A stretch of 64,000 bases of DNA from Psococerastis gibbosa (lineage: Eukaryota > Arthropoda > Insecta > Psocodea > Psocidae), in contig OZ020490.1 of the NCBI GenBank assembly GCA_963971405.1, forward strand, positions 25,631,464-25,695,463. Reading direction: 5' to 3'. Below, piece by piece: positions 56,836 through 64,000 of the stretch (position 1 is the stretch's first letter; each line of letters begins with the position of its first letter). The notes under the pieces were generated by a model. That model did not search any database. It had not been told where the DNA came from and worked only from the letters and a program-made list of their open reading frames with translations. Both the position numbers and the translations under genes were made by a program.

Positions 56836-56955
56836 TCACACTTGCGTAACAAGATCGGTTAACTTGTTCACTTCTTTTTCAAGAACGCGACGCTTGTCCG
56901 CTTCCTCCCGCAGCAGACTCGCCAGATCGCTTACCATCTTCTCTAATTTTTCCAC
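56836..56955 (-). CDS. cindr: Cindr-like adaptor, terminal coiled-coil exon with stop
   Basis: Last coding exon, 120 bases including TGA, residues 400-438. The acceptor is TTTGCAG (56956-56962). The translation begins VEKLEKMVSDLASLLREEAD, then KRRVLEKEVNKLTDLVTQV and stop. Leucine, valine and methionine fall at a/d positions of about five heptads, giving a parallel coiled coil, which in CIN85 and CD2AP drives trimerisation and binds phosphatidic acid. Together with the last ten residues of the previous exon the coil is about 50 residues, close to the family's usual length. With this exon the visible protein is 438 residues. A C-terminal coiled coil ending within a few residues of the stop is normal for this family. 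Confidence 0.92.
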   Translation of the reverse strand: MEKLEKMVSDLASLLREEADKRRVLEKEVNKLTDLVTQV

Positions 56956-57671
56956 CTGCAAACAAGCAATTGCATATTGTTACATTGCGAATAGAAAAAA
57001 TTAAATTGCTCGGGACATTGTGGTATTTAATTTTAATAAACAAACAAAAACAAAAACTTAGTGTTTTAGCAAAACTTGTAATAACTACTATAACTAGAAT
57101 TAGTAAAACCCAAATAATCGTTAAAACATTAACTTTGTCTAAGAAACCCACTGGTGTTAGTATAAAACCCTGAGTGCTTTCGGCTTTTGCGAATTTAGCT
57201 ACAGAATTACTGATGCATCAGGAACAATGCAATCTTGAAGGTTTCGGGCCCGCGAAGAATGATATTATTATCTGTTATTCAGTTATTCACATGCCATAAA
57301 CAAGCTCCAACCACTCCAAGAAACTTACTTACTTACTAAATGGCCAAAGCCTACCTTCGGCAGGTTACCGAGAAAACTAGTTTTTCTCGCGGCTCATTAC
57401 TTAAAATATGTTAATTATTTTTTTTGGTGTAGACGCCTGAATTTTGTGTCTTCCAATGGGCAACTTGCTTAAATTGTAGAATTAAAACAAAAGCATTGTG
57501 GAGAAATACCCTCCTCAGATTCAACTTAAGAATATTTTTGAAGTTGACGCGCGTTCTGGGCGTGTCGAGGGGAAAACAGAGCACAGGTGTGGGGTCGGCT
57601 CGGGTTCAAGCTAGACTCAGAAATCATCTGAAGTTGACAGTGTGGTTTCTAACTGCCAATTTGCTACAATA

Positions 57672-57857
57672 ATAATGACTTTTTCTTCTTCTAAAACTAA
57701 GCCAACCTAGCGGAGTTACACTCTTACATTCAACTAGGAAGGCCCGGGACCGCCTGCTATACATGCCCTCCGAAGCATGGCCAGAAAATGTAGGAAGTGT
57801 AGGACTCGAACCAACAACCTTTCGGGTGAATGTCACCACTACTCTACAGGTCTTGAC
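57672..57857 (-). mobile_element. SINE-A in the last intron
   Basis: Minus-strand copy (same sense as the gene), about 60 bases from the donor at 57917-57922. Head GACCTGTAGAGTAGTGGTGA, box B TTGGTTCGAGTCCTACAC, tail AGAAAAAGTCATTATTATTG. Confidence 0.82.
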
Positions 57858-57922
57858 ACAAAAATGACATAAAATCGTCCGTTACTCGCGTGTGCCAAAT
57901 CGTGTGTTCCAACTCAATTTAC

Positions 57923-58251
57923 CTTTAACCTAAGCTCTTGCACCTCCTTCTTAGAAACACTATCATGGCTAGCCGAGTCAGCGGCAATGAGCGACGTGTG
58001 ACCACCCTTTGACTTCTCTGCGAATACCGAAGACAGTTCCGATATTTTCGAGCTGATGCTTTCTAATCTATGGTTAGACGAGGAGGAGGTGGTCGTGGAC
58101 GAAGACGTGGCAGAAGAAAGCGACTGTCGGACGTCAACAATGGCCGCCGTTGATGTCGAAGATACTGCTGATTTGTTGCTCACTGCCTCGTGACTGGTTA
58201 CACTGGTCGACGACGCTGTTTCTACGCTCTGGCTTGACACTTTGGAGCCCC
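57923..58251 (-). CDS. cindr: Cindr-like adaptor, serine-rich linker exon
   Basis: Fifth visible coding exon, 329 bases, residues 290-399. The acceptor is TACTTTCAG (58252-58260) and the donor is GTAAAT (57917-57922). The incoming split codon T|GG gives tryptophan. The exon begins GSKVSSQSVE, continues through a long serine/threonine-rich stretch containing SSSTTTSSSS, and passes into a region with heptad-like spacing (RLESISSKISELSSVF). It ends at KKEVQELRLK, where the C-terminal coiled coil begins. Serine-rich low-complexity linkers before the coiled coil are usual in CIN85 and CD2AP and are often phosphorylated. The frame is open across the exon, and the exon leaves in phase 0. Confidence 0.9.
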
Positions 58252-58394
58252 CTGAAAGTAAGTATATCGTTAAAAATAAAATGCCTTTTAATGGTTATAC
58301 TCTCATGGACACAAATGGAAAGGGAATGCCAATGTGAAAGCGTTGTAAAAGCCGGAATAAGATCAAGAAAACGCATAAAAATGTTTTGAAGTAG

Positions 58395-58745
58395 ACTGCG
58401 GTTTTGCACCAACCATTCATATAGTTCAATGGCTACAATGAAAAACAACTTCGGCAACTCCCGCCAGCAGACTCGTCCATAGAAATAAATTAACTGGAAT
58501 GGAAATGAGCTATAGTATAACATCCCCTACGGGGCTCCCGTTAACCATAAGTCAACTATCAGGGATAAGTATCAATGTCAAAAATATCGAAGTCTTAAAC
58601 ATTGCAGCATAACAGAATGGATACCTAGACCCGGTCAAAACTATGTACTTAGCTTACCCAGCGAAATTACGAACTTGTCTTGTGCAGACCCATTAGCCGC
58701 TATATTGATAACGGTCTGCAGCCCCGCGATGGTGTTAGTACACGG
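58395..58745 (+). repeat. R9 repeat, copy 2 (in intron)
   Basis: GTCCATAGAAATAAATTAAC, GCTCCCGTTAACCATAAGTC, CTATCAGGGATAAGTATCAA and TATTGATAACGGTCTGCAGC match 54520-54760. Confidence 0.65.
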
Positions 58746-58835
58746 AAAGAATGAAAGATGCCGAAGAAGCTAAAGGATATATAAACAAGTGGTCAGACTG
58801 CGAGATCTATGGCGCAGATATACATAAATAATTAA

Positions 58836-59023
58836 TTATAGACTTTTTGTTCTATTACTAAGCCAACCTAGCGGAGTTAGGGCTATAAAGCGCTCTCTTA
58901 CACTCAACTAGGAAAGCCCGGGACCACCTGCTTTACATGTCCTCTGAAGCATGGGCAGAAAATGTAGGACTCGAACCAACAACCTTTCGGGTGAAAGTCC
59001 GTACCACTACTCTACATGTCGTG
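58836..59023 (-). mobile_element. SINE-A abutting a splice donor
   Basis: Minus-strand copy whose 5' head (GACATGTAGAGTAGTGGTACG) begins at about 59019-59023, within a dozen bases of the GTAAGT donor at 59030-59035. Box B TTGGTTCGAGTCCTACAT, tail AACAAAAAGTCTATAATTA. Same strand as the host gene. Confidence 0.85.
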
Positions 59024-59035
59024 ATATAAACTTAC

Positions 59036-59228
59036 AAAGGCCGAGGGGGGACGTCTTCTTCTCAACCACCTTGGCATCGACCGCTGCAGGTTTTGAAGAC
59101 TTGAGGTTGACTTTAAGTTCATCCATGAAGGGAGGCTTGTGCTTCTCCCATTTATTTTCCTTGACTGGCACTTCGTCAAGTTCAGGTATTTCGGAGGAGT
59201 TGCCATTCGTTATGGGACTATAATTATC
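59036..59228 (-). CDS. cindr: Cindr-like adaptor, linker exon
   Basis: Fourth visible coding exon, 193 bases, residues 226-290. The acceptor is TTATTTCAG (59229-59237), entered in phase 0, and the donor is GTAAGT (59030-59035), leaving one base of a split codon. The translation runs from DNYSPITNG through EIPELDEVPVKENKWE to KHKPPFMDELKVNLKSSK and ends SPLGL. It is an alternating acidic and basic linker without a known fold; the PPFMDELK segment looks like a short linear motif. The reading frame is set by the neighbouring exons. ATG-initiated frames that cross this exon on either strand are shadows. A SINE-A copy ends about a dozen bases downstream of the donor. Confidence 0.88.
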
Positions 59229-59806
59229 CTGAAATAAAAATACATTATCTCTTTTACACCGGAAGAAACATAATTTGTTTTATTATTTCTATTTGATCGG
59301 CTAAAGCTATATTTTTCCAGCTTACAGACCTAACATTCTAAAAAAAGTAGTTCCTTGAATAGCTATATTATTATTAGTTATATTTAAGTTAAGTAGTAAT
59401 ATTAATCAATTAATTTTAATTTTCGGGAGCATGTGTTCAGACAAACCATCCGGTTTTGATTTTTTCTAATTGCAATTTTTTCCATCGCATAATAAAAAAA
59501 ACACATTATATATTGTAGTACTTAAACCGCAGTAAGAGGAAATACAGGTCCACGCCTTCCAAAGCTGTGGGTAAACGGTGTCGTATACCAATTATCAAAA
59601 TGTAGAGGAATATTTCTTAAACTTTATGTGATCTCATTAATGGTTCTGCGATCAATATGTACTAAGCAAAGATAATCAAATAGAATAGATGGCGCCAAAA
59701 TGTAAGCTAAGTAAGGACGATAGCTGAAAAAAGCGGGGAAATCTCAAAGGAAATGACAAAGGAAGCGTTTCCAAGTTGGAGGGAACCAACATAAAAAAAG
59801 AAACTA

Positions 59807-60115
59807 CAGTAGAACGCCGATGATCCGAAGTAATTGGGACTGGAGTCGATTCGGATAATCGAAAATTCGGATAATCGGGCATAGATTGGTAATAAAGAAA
59901 AACGAACTGTCACCCATAGAATAAACTTTATTAATATATTATGTATTTAACAAGCACAGTTCTACAATAACGCTCATTCGCGCCTTTTCACATAAAATCG
60001 GTCCTGAAATTGGTTGTCCAATAGATCGTTGCTGCAGAAACCACATTCTCAAACTTTATATTACGCTTAGGACCGATTCGGATAATTGGCGATTCGGTTA
60101 ACCGGCGTTCTACTG
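59807..60115. mobile_element. pogo/Tigger-like MITE, TA duplication
   Basis: CAGTAGAACGCCGATGATCC and ACCGGCGTTCTACTG termini flanked by TA (59805-59806 and 60116-60117). CAGTAGAAC ends plus internal TTCGGATAATCG words fit the Tigger/pogo branch of Tc1/mariner. 309 bp, non-coding, in an intron. Confidence 0.85.
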
Positions 60116-60420
60116 TAGTGGCAAAGGAAAAACAAATGAATAATTCAACAAGCACTGTAAGTTTCTGCGTACTTGATCGCAATTTATATAGCTTTATTTA
60201 ACTTTTAACTTGTATTATGCTTATGACCATCCGTTTTCACGAGGAAAATACCGCAGAATCATTGAGTGACTGAACTTCGGCCCGCCTGGTCATAAGAAAT
60301 TTAGTTCGTCACAATAACACTAACAATTAAGAGGATGCTGGCCACCCCTGGATCAGCCTGAATCAGGTTGGTTTACATTTTTTACTTTAGTTAATACTTA
60401 ATTTAAAAAGATTTGCTTTA

Positions 60421-60609
60421 CTCAATTGCTAGAGGACTATTTCATACACCCTATTATAAGATGTTTTTAATTTTTACTGGTATAATTTTTCCATGAATTC
60501 GATAATTCGGTAAATTTCAGTCGGTTATCAGTTTCACAGAAAACCCCCTAGACCAAAACTAAATAAATCGTCGTAGTACTATGCATGAAATAGTCCTGTA
60601 GTAATTGAG
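60421..60609. mobile_element. TA-flanked MITE, CTCAATTGCTAGAGGACT ends
   Basis: CTCAATTGCTAGAGGACTAT and, at the right, ATAGTCCTGTAGTAATTGAG; 25-bp inverted ends with two mismatches, TA on both sides. A solo end occurs at about 15747-15780. Tc1/mariner-type by duplication only. Confidence 0.8.
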
Positions 60610-60747
60610 TAGACCAAATATATGTAACTTGAAGTATCAACTTAAATTAAAAAATAGAAACCAACCTATTTTAGGGTGATTCAGGGGTGGCCAATGTGTA
60701 CAGCCATCTTCCTCTTCGCAATACCATAATTTGTGTTGTACACTTAC

Positions 60748-60866
60748 TTCTTTAAATACAGAAGGGGGCCTGCGCCCTGGTGCACGGGGCCTGGAAGCGG
60801 TAATATGACTCAGCATGTCACTGCGCCCAACACTGTCCAGGTCCAATTCTTCAGGTTCCGATAAGT
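60748..60866 (-). CDS. cindr: Cindr-like adaptor, capping-protein-interaction motif exon
   Basis: Third visible coding exon, 119 bases, residues 186-225. The acceptor is TTTTGCAG (60867-60874) and the donor is GTAAGTG (60741-60747). It encodes LSHITASRPRAPGRRPPS at residues 204-221, which fits the CPI motif L-x-H-x-T-x-x-R-P-K-(x6)-P, with arginine in place of the lysine. In CD2AP and CIN85 this motif binds the actin capping protein CapZ and lowers its affinity for barbed ends. The preceding LDLDSV also resembles the segment upstream of the motif in CIN85. This exon is the strongest evidence that the gene is a CIN85/CD2AP orthologue and not another multi-SH3 protein. Confidence 0.92.
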
Positions 60867-61483
60867 CTGCAAAACAAACAATAGTCGTTTAAAACTAGAA
60901 TTTCATTTCACTAAGACCAAACAATTAATACGCGAATCTTCTCTTCGGGGGTGAGCCAGCCTTAGATCGTGGATCATGGCGCATTTTTTCTAGTTCTATA
61001 TAGGAGAGATGAGACATTCGAGTCCGTTAAAAATTTTGTTTTGAACCCAGGGGCCACCTGGTACGTTTTTTAATGGCTAGTCAGTGGGACCAAGGTTATT
61101 TTTGGCGCGCTTAAATGTCCTACCTCTCCGAGTTATAGTTCTGTTCAGCTGGCAGCCATCCTCTCAGAGTGCTTCAACCGCTACCGTCTTCGAACCCTCT
61201 GTCTTAGTTCGCTACGTGCGTTATTCGCCAAATGCAATCTTCGTATATTTGGCGAAGGATGCTACATTCCAATACCCTCAGAGCTTGATTGAAGTGTATT
61301 TTCCAGATTACTAAACTAAAATAGCACGACTATGGCTAGGCCGCAAGGCAGACGTTAAAGAAGGGAAGAGGTAAGATTGGCGGTTAAATTTCATATATTT
61401 TAGTTTTGAACCAAGTGGATAATGCAGTTTTAAAGTTGGAAATTGTTTAACAACTAGGTTTTCAGAGGTATTTACGTTGGTTA

Positions 61484-61753
61484 GGCGGGTATTCCACCGG
61501 TGATTTTACTTTAAAATTGATTTTGTCATTGGCGTTTCTTTTGTTTTAAGGAGACTATTATGTAGATACTTAACTTAACTATTATACATTAAGTCATAAT
61601 ATGTTAGCAGACTTTTTAATCACATTTGACATCTGCTACCATATTATAACTTTTAAAATAGATAAGTTAATGATCTACATAATAGTCTCCTTAAAAAAAA
61701 AACGTCAATGACAAAATCACATTTGAAGTAAAATCGCCGGTGGAATACCCGCC
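61484..61753. mobile_element. Harbinger-like fold-back MITE in intron (TTA duplication)
   Basis: GGCGGGTATTCCACCGGTGA to CGCCGGTGGAATACCCGCC, TTA on both sides. The arms match 53583-53850 and the core is GTTAGCAGACTTTTTAATCA facing GACATCTGCTACCATATT. Confidence 0.9.
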
Positions 61754-62021
61754 TTAGCGTCTAAGCTTGTCATCAGGATTTTATACCGTCCTACGACTTA
61801 CGTATTTCGGTGCTGGAATCGATTGGGAATGCTAAAGTATTATGTGTTTTCAATAGTTTTGCAACTCACTTGATGGCGAGAAGGCTCGCTTTGTGTATTC
61901 ATCTAAATATAAGGGGGTGTAAAGTAGCAGGCCTCCACGTGGTGCACCCTGGGTAATGCCAAATCTGCTACAGCGATCGCCGCAATCGAGTTCTCTAAAT
62001 ATAAGATGAAGAAAGACTCAC

Positions 62022-62315
62022 CTAATGATCGACGTGTAGCAGTCATCTTACTAGGGAGTCCACCGTCGACTATATCGGCACGAAGCCGACCCGGCTTTGC
62101 AGCGGCAGTCGGTTTTGGCTTCCCAGTCACTGGCGGCTTTTTCCCCGCCACCAGAGCCGGCACTTCATTGGCTACTTTTTGTTCGAGGCTTTTCCTATGT
62201 GAGGCCACAGTATCCGGTTTAATCAGGTCCAAATCCGCGCTTCTTCGCTTCGTTTCCGATTCATTTGGCGCTGTTGTATTACTAATGGCGGTTTCTTGCT
62301 CCAATTTTTTTGATC
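62022..62315 (-). CDS. cindr: Cindr-like adaptor, basic proline-rich linker exon
   Basis: Second visible coding exon, 294 bases, residues about 88-186. The acceptor is ...CTTTAG at 62316-62321 and the donor is GTGAGT at 62016-62021. The incoming split codon G|GA gives glycine and the outgoing split G|AC gives aspartate, so the frame is kept across both junctions. The product is a low-complexity linker that begins with a charged acidic stretch and becomes basic and proline-rich (KKPPVTGKPKPTAAAKPGR), a usual setting for SH3 ligands and for membrane or actin contact in this family. An internal ATG-initiated reading of this exon is not the true start, because the frame is open back to the acceptor. 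Confidence 0.88.
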
Positions 62316-62456
62316 CTAAAGCAAGGAGTCAGTTTGCTAGAGTCTCTACCATTACAATTATTAGGTGGGGGCAAGGACCTAGCTGCTGCCACCGCTTATA
62401 TGTGCCAATATTAAAGTAAAGTAAAGTAAAAGTAAATTTATTTCCTTCAAAGGGTT

Positions 62457-63155
62457 CCCATCTGACGTCACTGGAAGTGAGGTAATTTCTAGATAGGTCA
62501 GACCAACACAACACACAGCAATAATGGCAGGGCACGCAATGCATTTAAGCGTGAATTTTCTATCTTTTTTTCAAAAATCAAAATTTTTGCACAAAACCAA
62601 ATGGTTTTTTGGGAAAGCAACCTGTCCGGTTTCGTTACTCAATTTAACACCTAAAACATGCCTGAAGGTAGAAATAATCGATAGAAAGTTTGCGCAGAAA
62701 AATTATTTTTAGTCATTTTTCATTAAAATTTAGTTATTTTGATTTTTTTACCCCAGAAGCAAACTATCAAGGGGCAAGCGACCCCCTGCATTTTTTTAAA
62801 ACATTAATAACGACTACAAGATATGTGAATTTAAAAGAAATCGTTGGAGCCGTTTTTGAGAATAAAACTCCCCCAAATTGAGTTAGCCCAAAATAAAAAA
62901 AAATGGTCTCGAGGCATGATTTTTTTGAACCTACATGCAAAATTTCTTCAAAATCGGCTGAGTAGTTTGCCCGGAAATCGATGAACAGACAGACAGACAG
63001 ACATACAGACAGACGGAGAGACAGACAGACATTTCGTAAAAACCACTTTTTTTGGTTCCTGGGACCTCAAAACGTGTAAATCCGTTGAAATCTCGGAATC
63101 GAAAATTTCGACCATCACAAAGCTTTCCTTATACTACGTATAAATTGGAAAGCAA
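62457..63155 (-). mobile_element. R1 element in intron, 3' end missing
   Basis: Minus-strand copy with the TTGCTTTCCAATTTATACG end at about 63155, a CAGACAGACAGACAG microsatellite and middle blocks. It breaks at about 62457 in the CTGACGTCACTGG segment, before the hairpin. Confidence 0.85.
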
Positions 63156-63394
63156 AAATATAATTAAATAATAAATAAAATATTTTATTTTATGGCAGGT
63201 CGGTCTATATACAATTACTGCTCTAAAACCGCCGACACTGGGTTCTCATACTGACAGGGCAATCACAGGAATTCGGAGAATTTTCCGGAAAATTGCAGCC
63301 CTGGTGCAGAATGGTCAGAAGTGGCACCAACAGGCACCAAAAGTTCATACACCCTCTCACTCCTTATAATAAACAAATGAGTGCAAAATGCGCG

Positions 63395-63704
63395 GGAAAT
63401 TCAAATTGATAAATTAATCCTCGTCTACAATTTTGGTGAGTTTTTAATTTTTTCTCCCTTAGATGTAGACACATTAATTAAAATTCTTGTTTTATTTCAA
63501 AATTCTACATGCACATTTTAATGTTTAATGGTATTTCCTTCAATTATTAGGCAATGCAACCATTCTCTTATATTCTAATAATTTATTAATTTGAATTTCC
63601 CGCGCATATTTTAACACCGTCACGTGACACGTTACTCCTGTGGCATTAAAAAATAAACCCGGTATTATAATAATCCGAAATCGCCATGATCAGGCTGCTG
63701 CACA
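63395..63704. mobile_element. R5-family MITE in intron
   Basis: GCGCGGGAAATTCAAATTGA to AAATTTGAATTTCCCGCGCA-type inverted ends, then CCGTCACGTGACACGTTAC and ATCGCCATGATCAGGCTGCTG. Inverse of 30222-30530. It ends about 25 bases from the exon donor at 63731-63737. Confidence 0.75.
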
Positions 63705-63737
63705 AACGAATATTGTTTAAAATCATATTGTACATAC

Positions 63738-64000
63738 CTAATACAGAAGAAATGAGCGGGATTTTCGACTCAATTTTTTGATCTACAAGCGTTTTGGCAG
63801 GTCGCTCAGGTTTTTTAGCCTGCGGACTGTTTGACTCATCCACTGGAGAAATAATTTCTACAAAGTTATCCGGGAAAAGACCAATTTTGCCCCGCAGCTC
63901 ACCCTTCCACCAGCCTTTATCTTCTACGTCTTTCGATATTATTGTCACTATGTCGTCCTTCTTAAGGGTAAGTTCATCTTCCACGGCACCATCATAGGGA
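63738..64000 (-). CDS. cindr: CIN85/CD2AP (Cindr) adaptor, exon with third SH3 domain; 5' partial
   Basis: First visible exon of an SH3 adaptor of the CIN85/CD2AP family; the gene continues beyond base 64000. The exon reads PYDG, EDELTLKKDDIV, DKGWWKGEL and GLFPDNFVEI, which are the ALYDY-type strand, acidic RT loop, tryptophan pair and conserved proline of an SH3 fold, at residues 1-50 of the visible product. The sequence fits the third SH3 domain of the family best. It is followed by a lysine- and proline-rich linker. The exon ends at a GTATGT donor (63731-63737) one base into a codon. In known members the SH3 domains bind proline-arginine motifs of Cbl and similar ligands at the cortical actin and endocytic membrane. 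The orthology is inferred from domain order; the symbol follows the fly name. Confidence 0.93.

Noticed and set aside
62006..62419. 137-codon plus-strand open frame opposite the Cindr-like linker exon
   Set aside because: It is the shadow of a GC-richer coding exon on the other strand and runs through that exon's acceptor.
1..64000. Endogenous viral sequence, toxin or bacterial insertion
   Set aside because: No capsid, integrase, envelope, polymerase-core or toxin motif was seen in any frame read; all reverse-transcriptase remains are LINE tails.

Overview
The window is eukaryotic nuclear DNA from an animal, most likely an arthropod and possibly an insect; the taxon is inferred only from the style of the repeats and the one host gene. 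It is AT-rich and intron-bearing, lacks any operon-like gene packing, and is crowded with short non-autonomous transposons, tRNA-derived SINEs and dead LINE tails. Runs of 9 to 20 G or C recur throughout. I recognise one host gene. No bacterial or phage gene, rRNA gene, CRISPR array, toxin or virus was found.

The gene lies on the minus strand at the right end (56.8-64.0 kb). It is the 3' part of a CIN85/CD2AP-family SH3 adaptor (Cindr in flies). Six coding exons join in phase with consensus GT/AG sites: the third SH3 domain, a basic proline-rich linker, a capping-protein-interaction (CPI) motif, an acidic/basic linker, a serine-rich linker and a C-terminal coiled coil with its stop. The 5' exons, carrying SH3 domains 1 and 2, lie beyond base 64000. 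Every intron carries repeat insertions, and one SINE stops about a dozen bases from a splice donor.

From 1 to 56.6 kb I see no host gene. Repeats there fall into families. (1) R1, about 1.1 kb when complete, has about ten copies in both orientations, an internal CAGA/GTCT microsatellite, inverted subterminal repeats and a 3' hairpin, resembling Helentron-derived elements. (2) Fold-back MITEs have ends like GGCGGNNTTCCACC, TAA or TTA target duplications (PIF/Harbinger-like) and a shared loop hairpin built on TGGTAGCAGACATT. (3) hAT-type MITEs, several with 8-bp target duplications. (4) TA-flanked Tc1/mariner or pogo-like MITEs. (5) SINE family A, tRNA-headed with a CATGCTTCGGAGGGCATG body, and SINE family B with an AACGGCCTTACCATGTTGA head. 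(6) Eight 5'-truncated LINE tails encoding only the C-terminal end of the reverse transcriptase protein. (7) Several minisatellites and local duplications.

The most unusual structures are a roughly 550-bp palindrome with a tRNA-like cloverleaf in each arm (1.88-2.44 kb), a perfect 80-bp spacerless palindrome (38.67-38.74 kb), nested composite fold-backs at 36.9-42.2 kb, and the shared-core Harbinger-like family. These are transposon biology; I found no convincing new multi-gene system. Repeat boundaries without a target duplication were judged by eye and can be off by some tens of bases.
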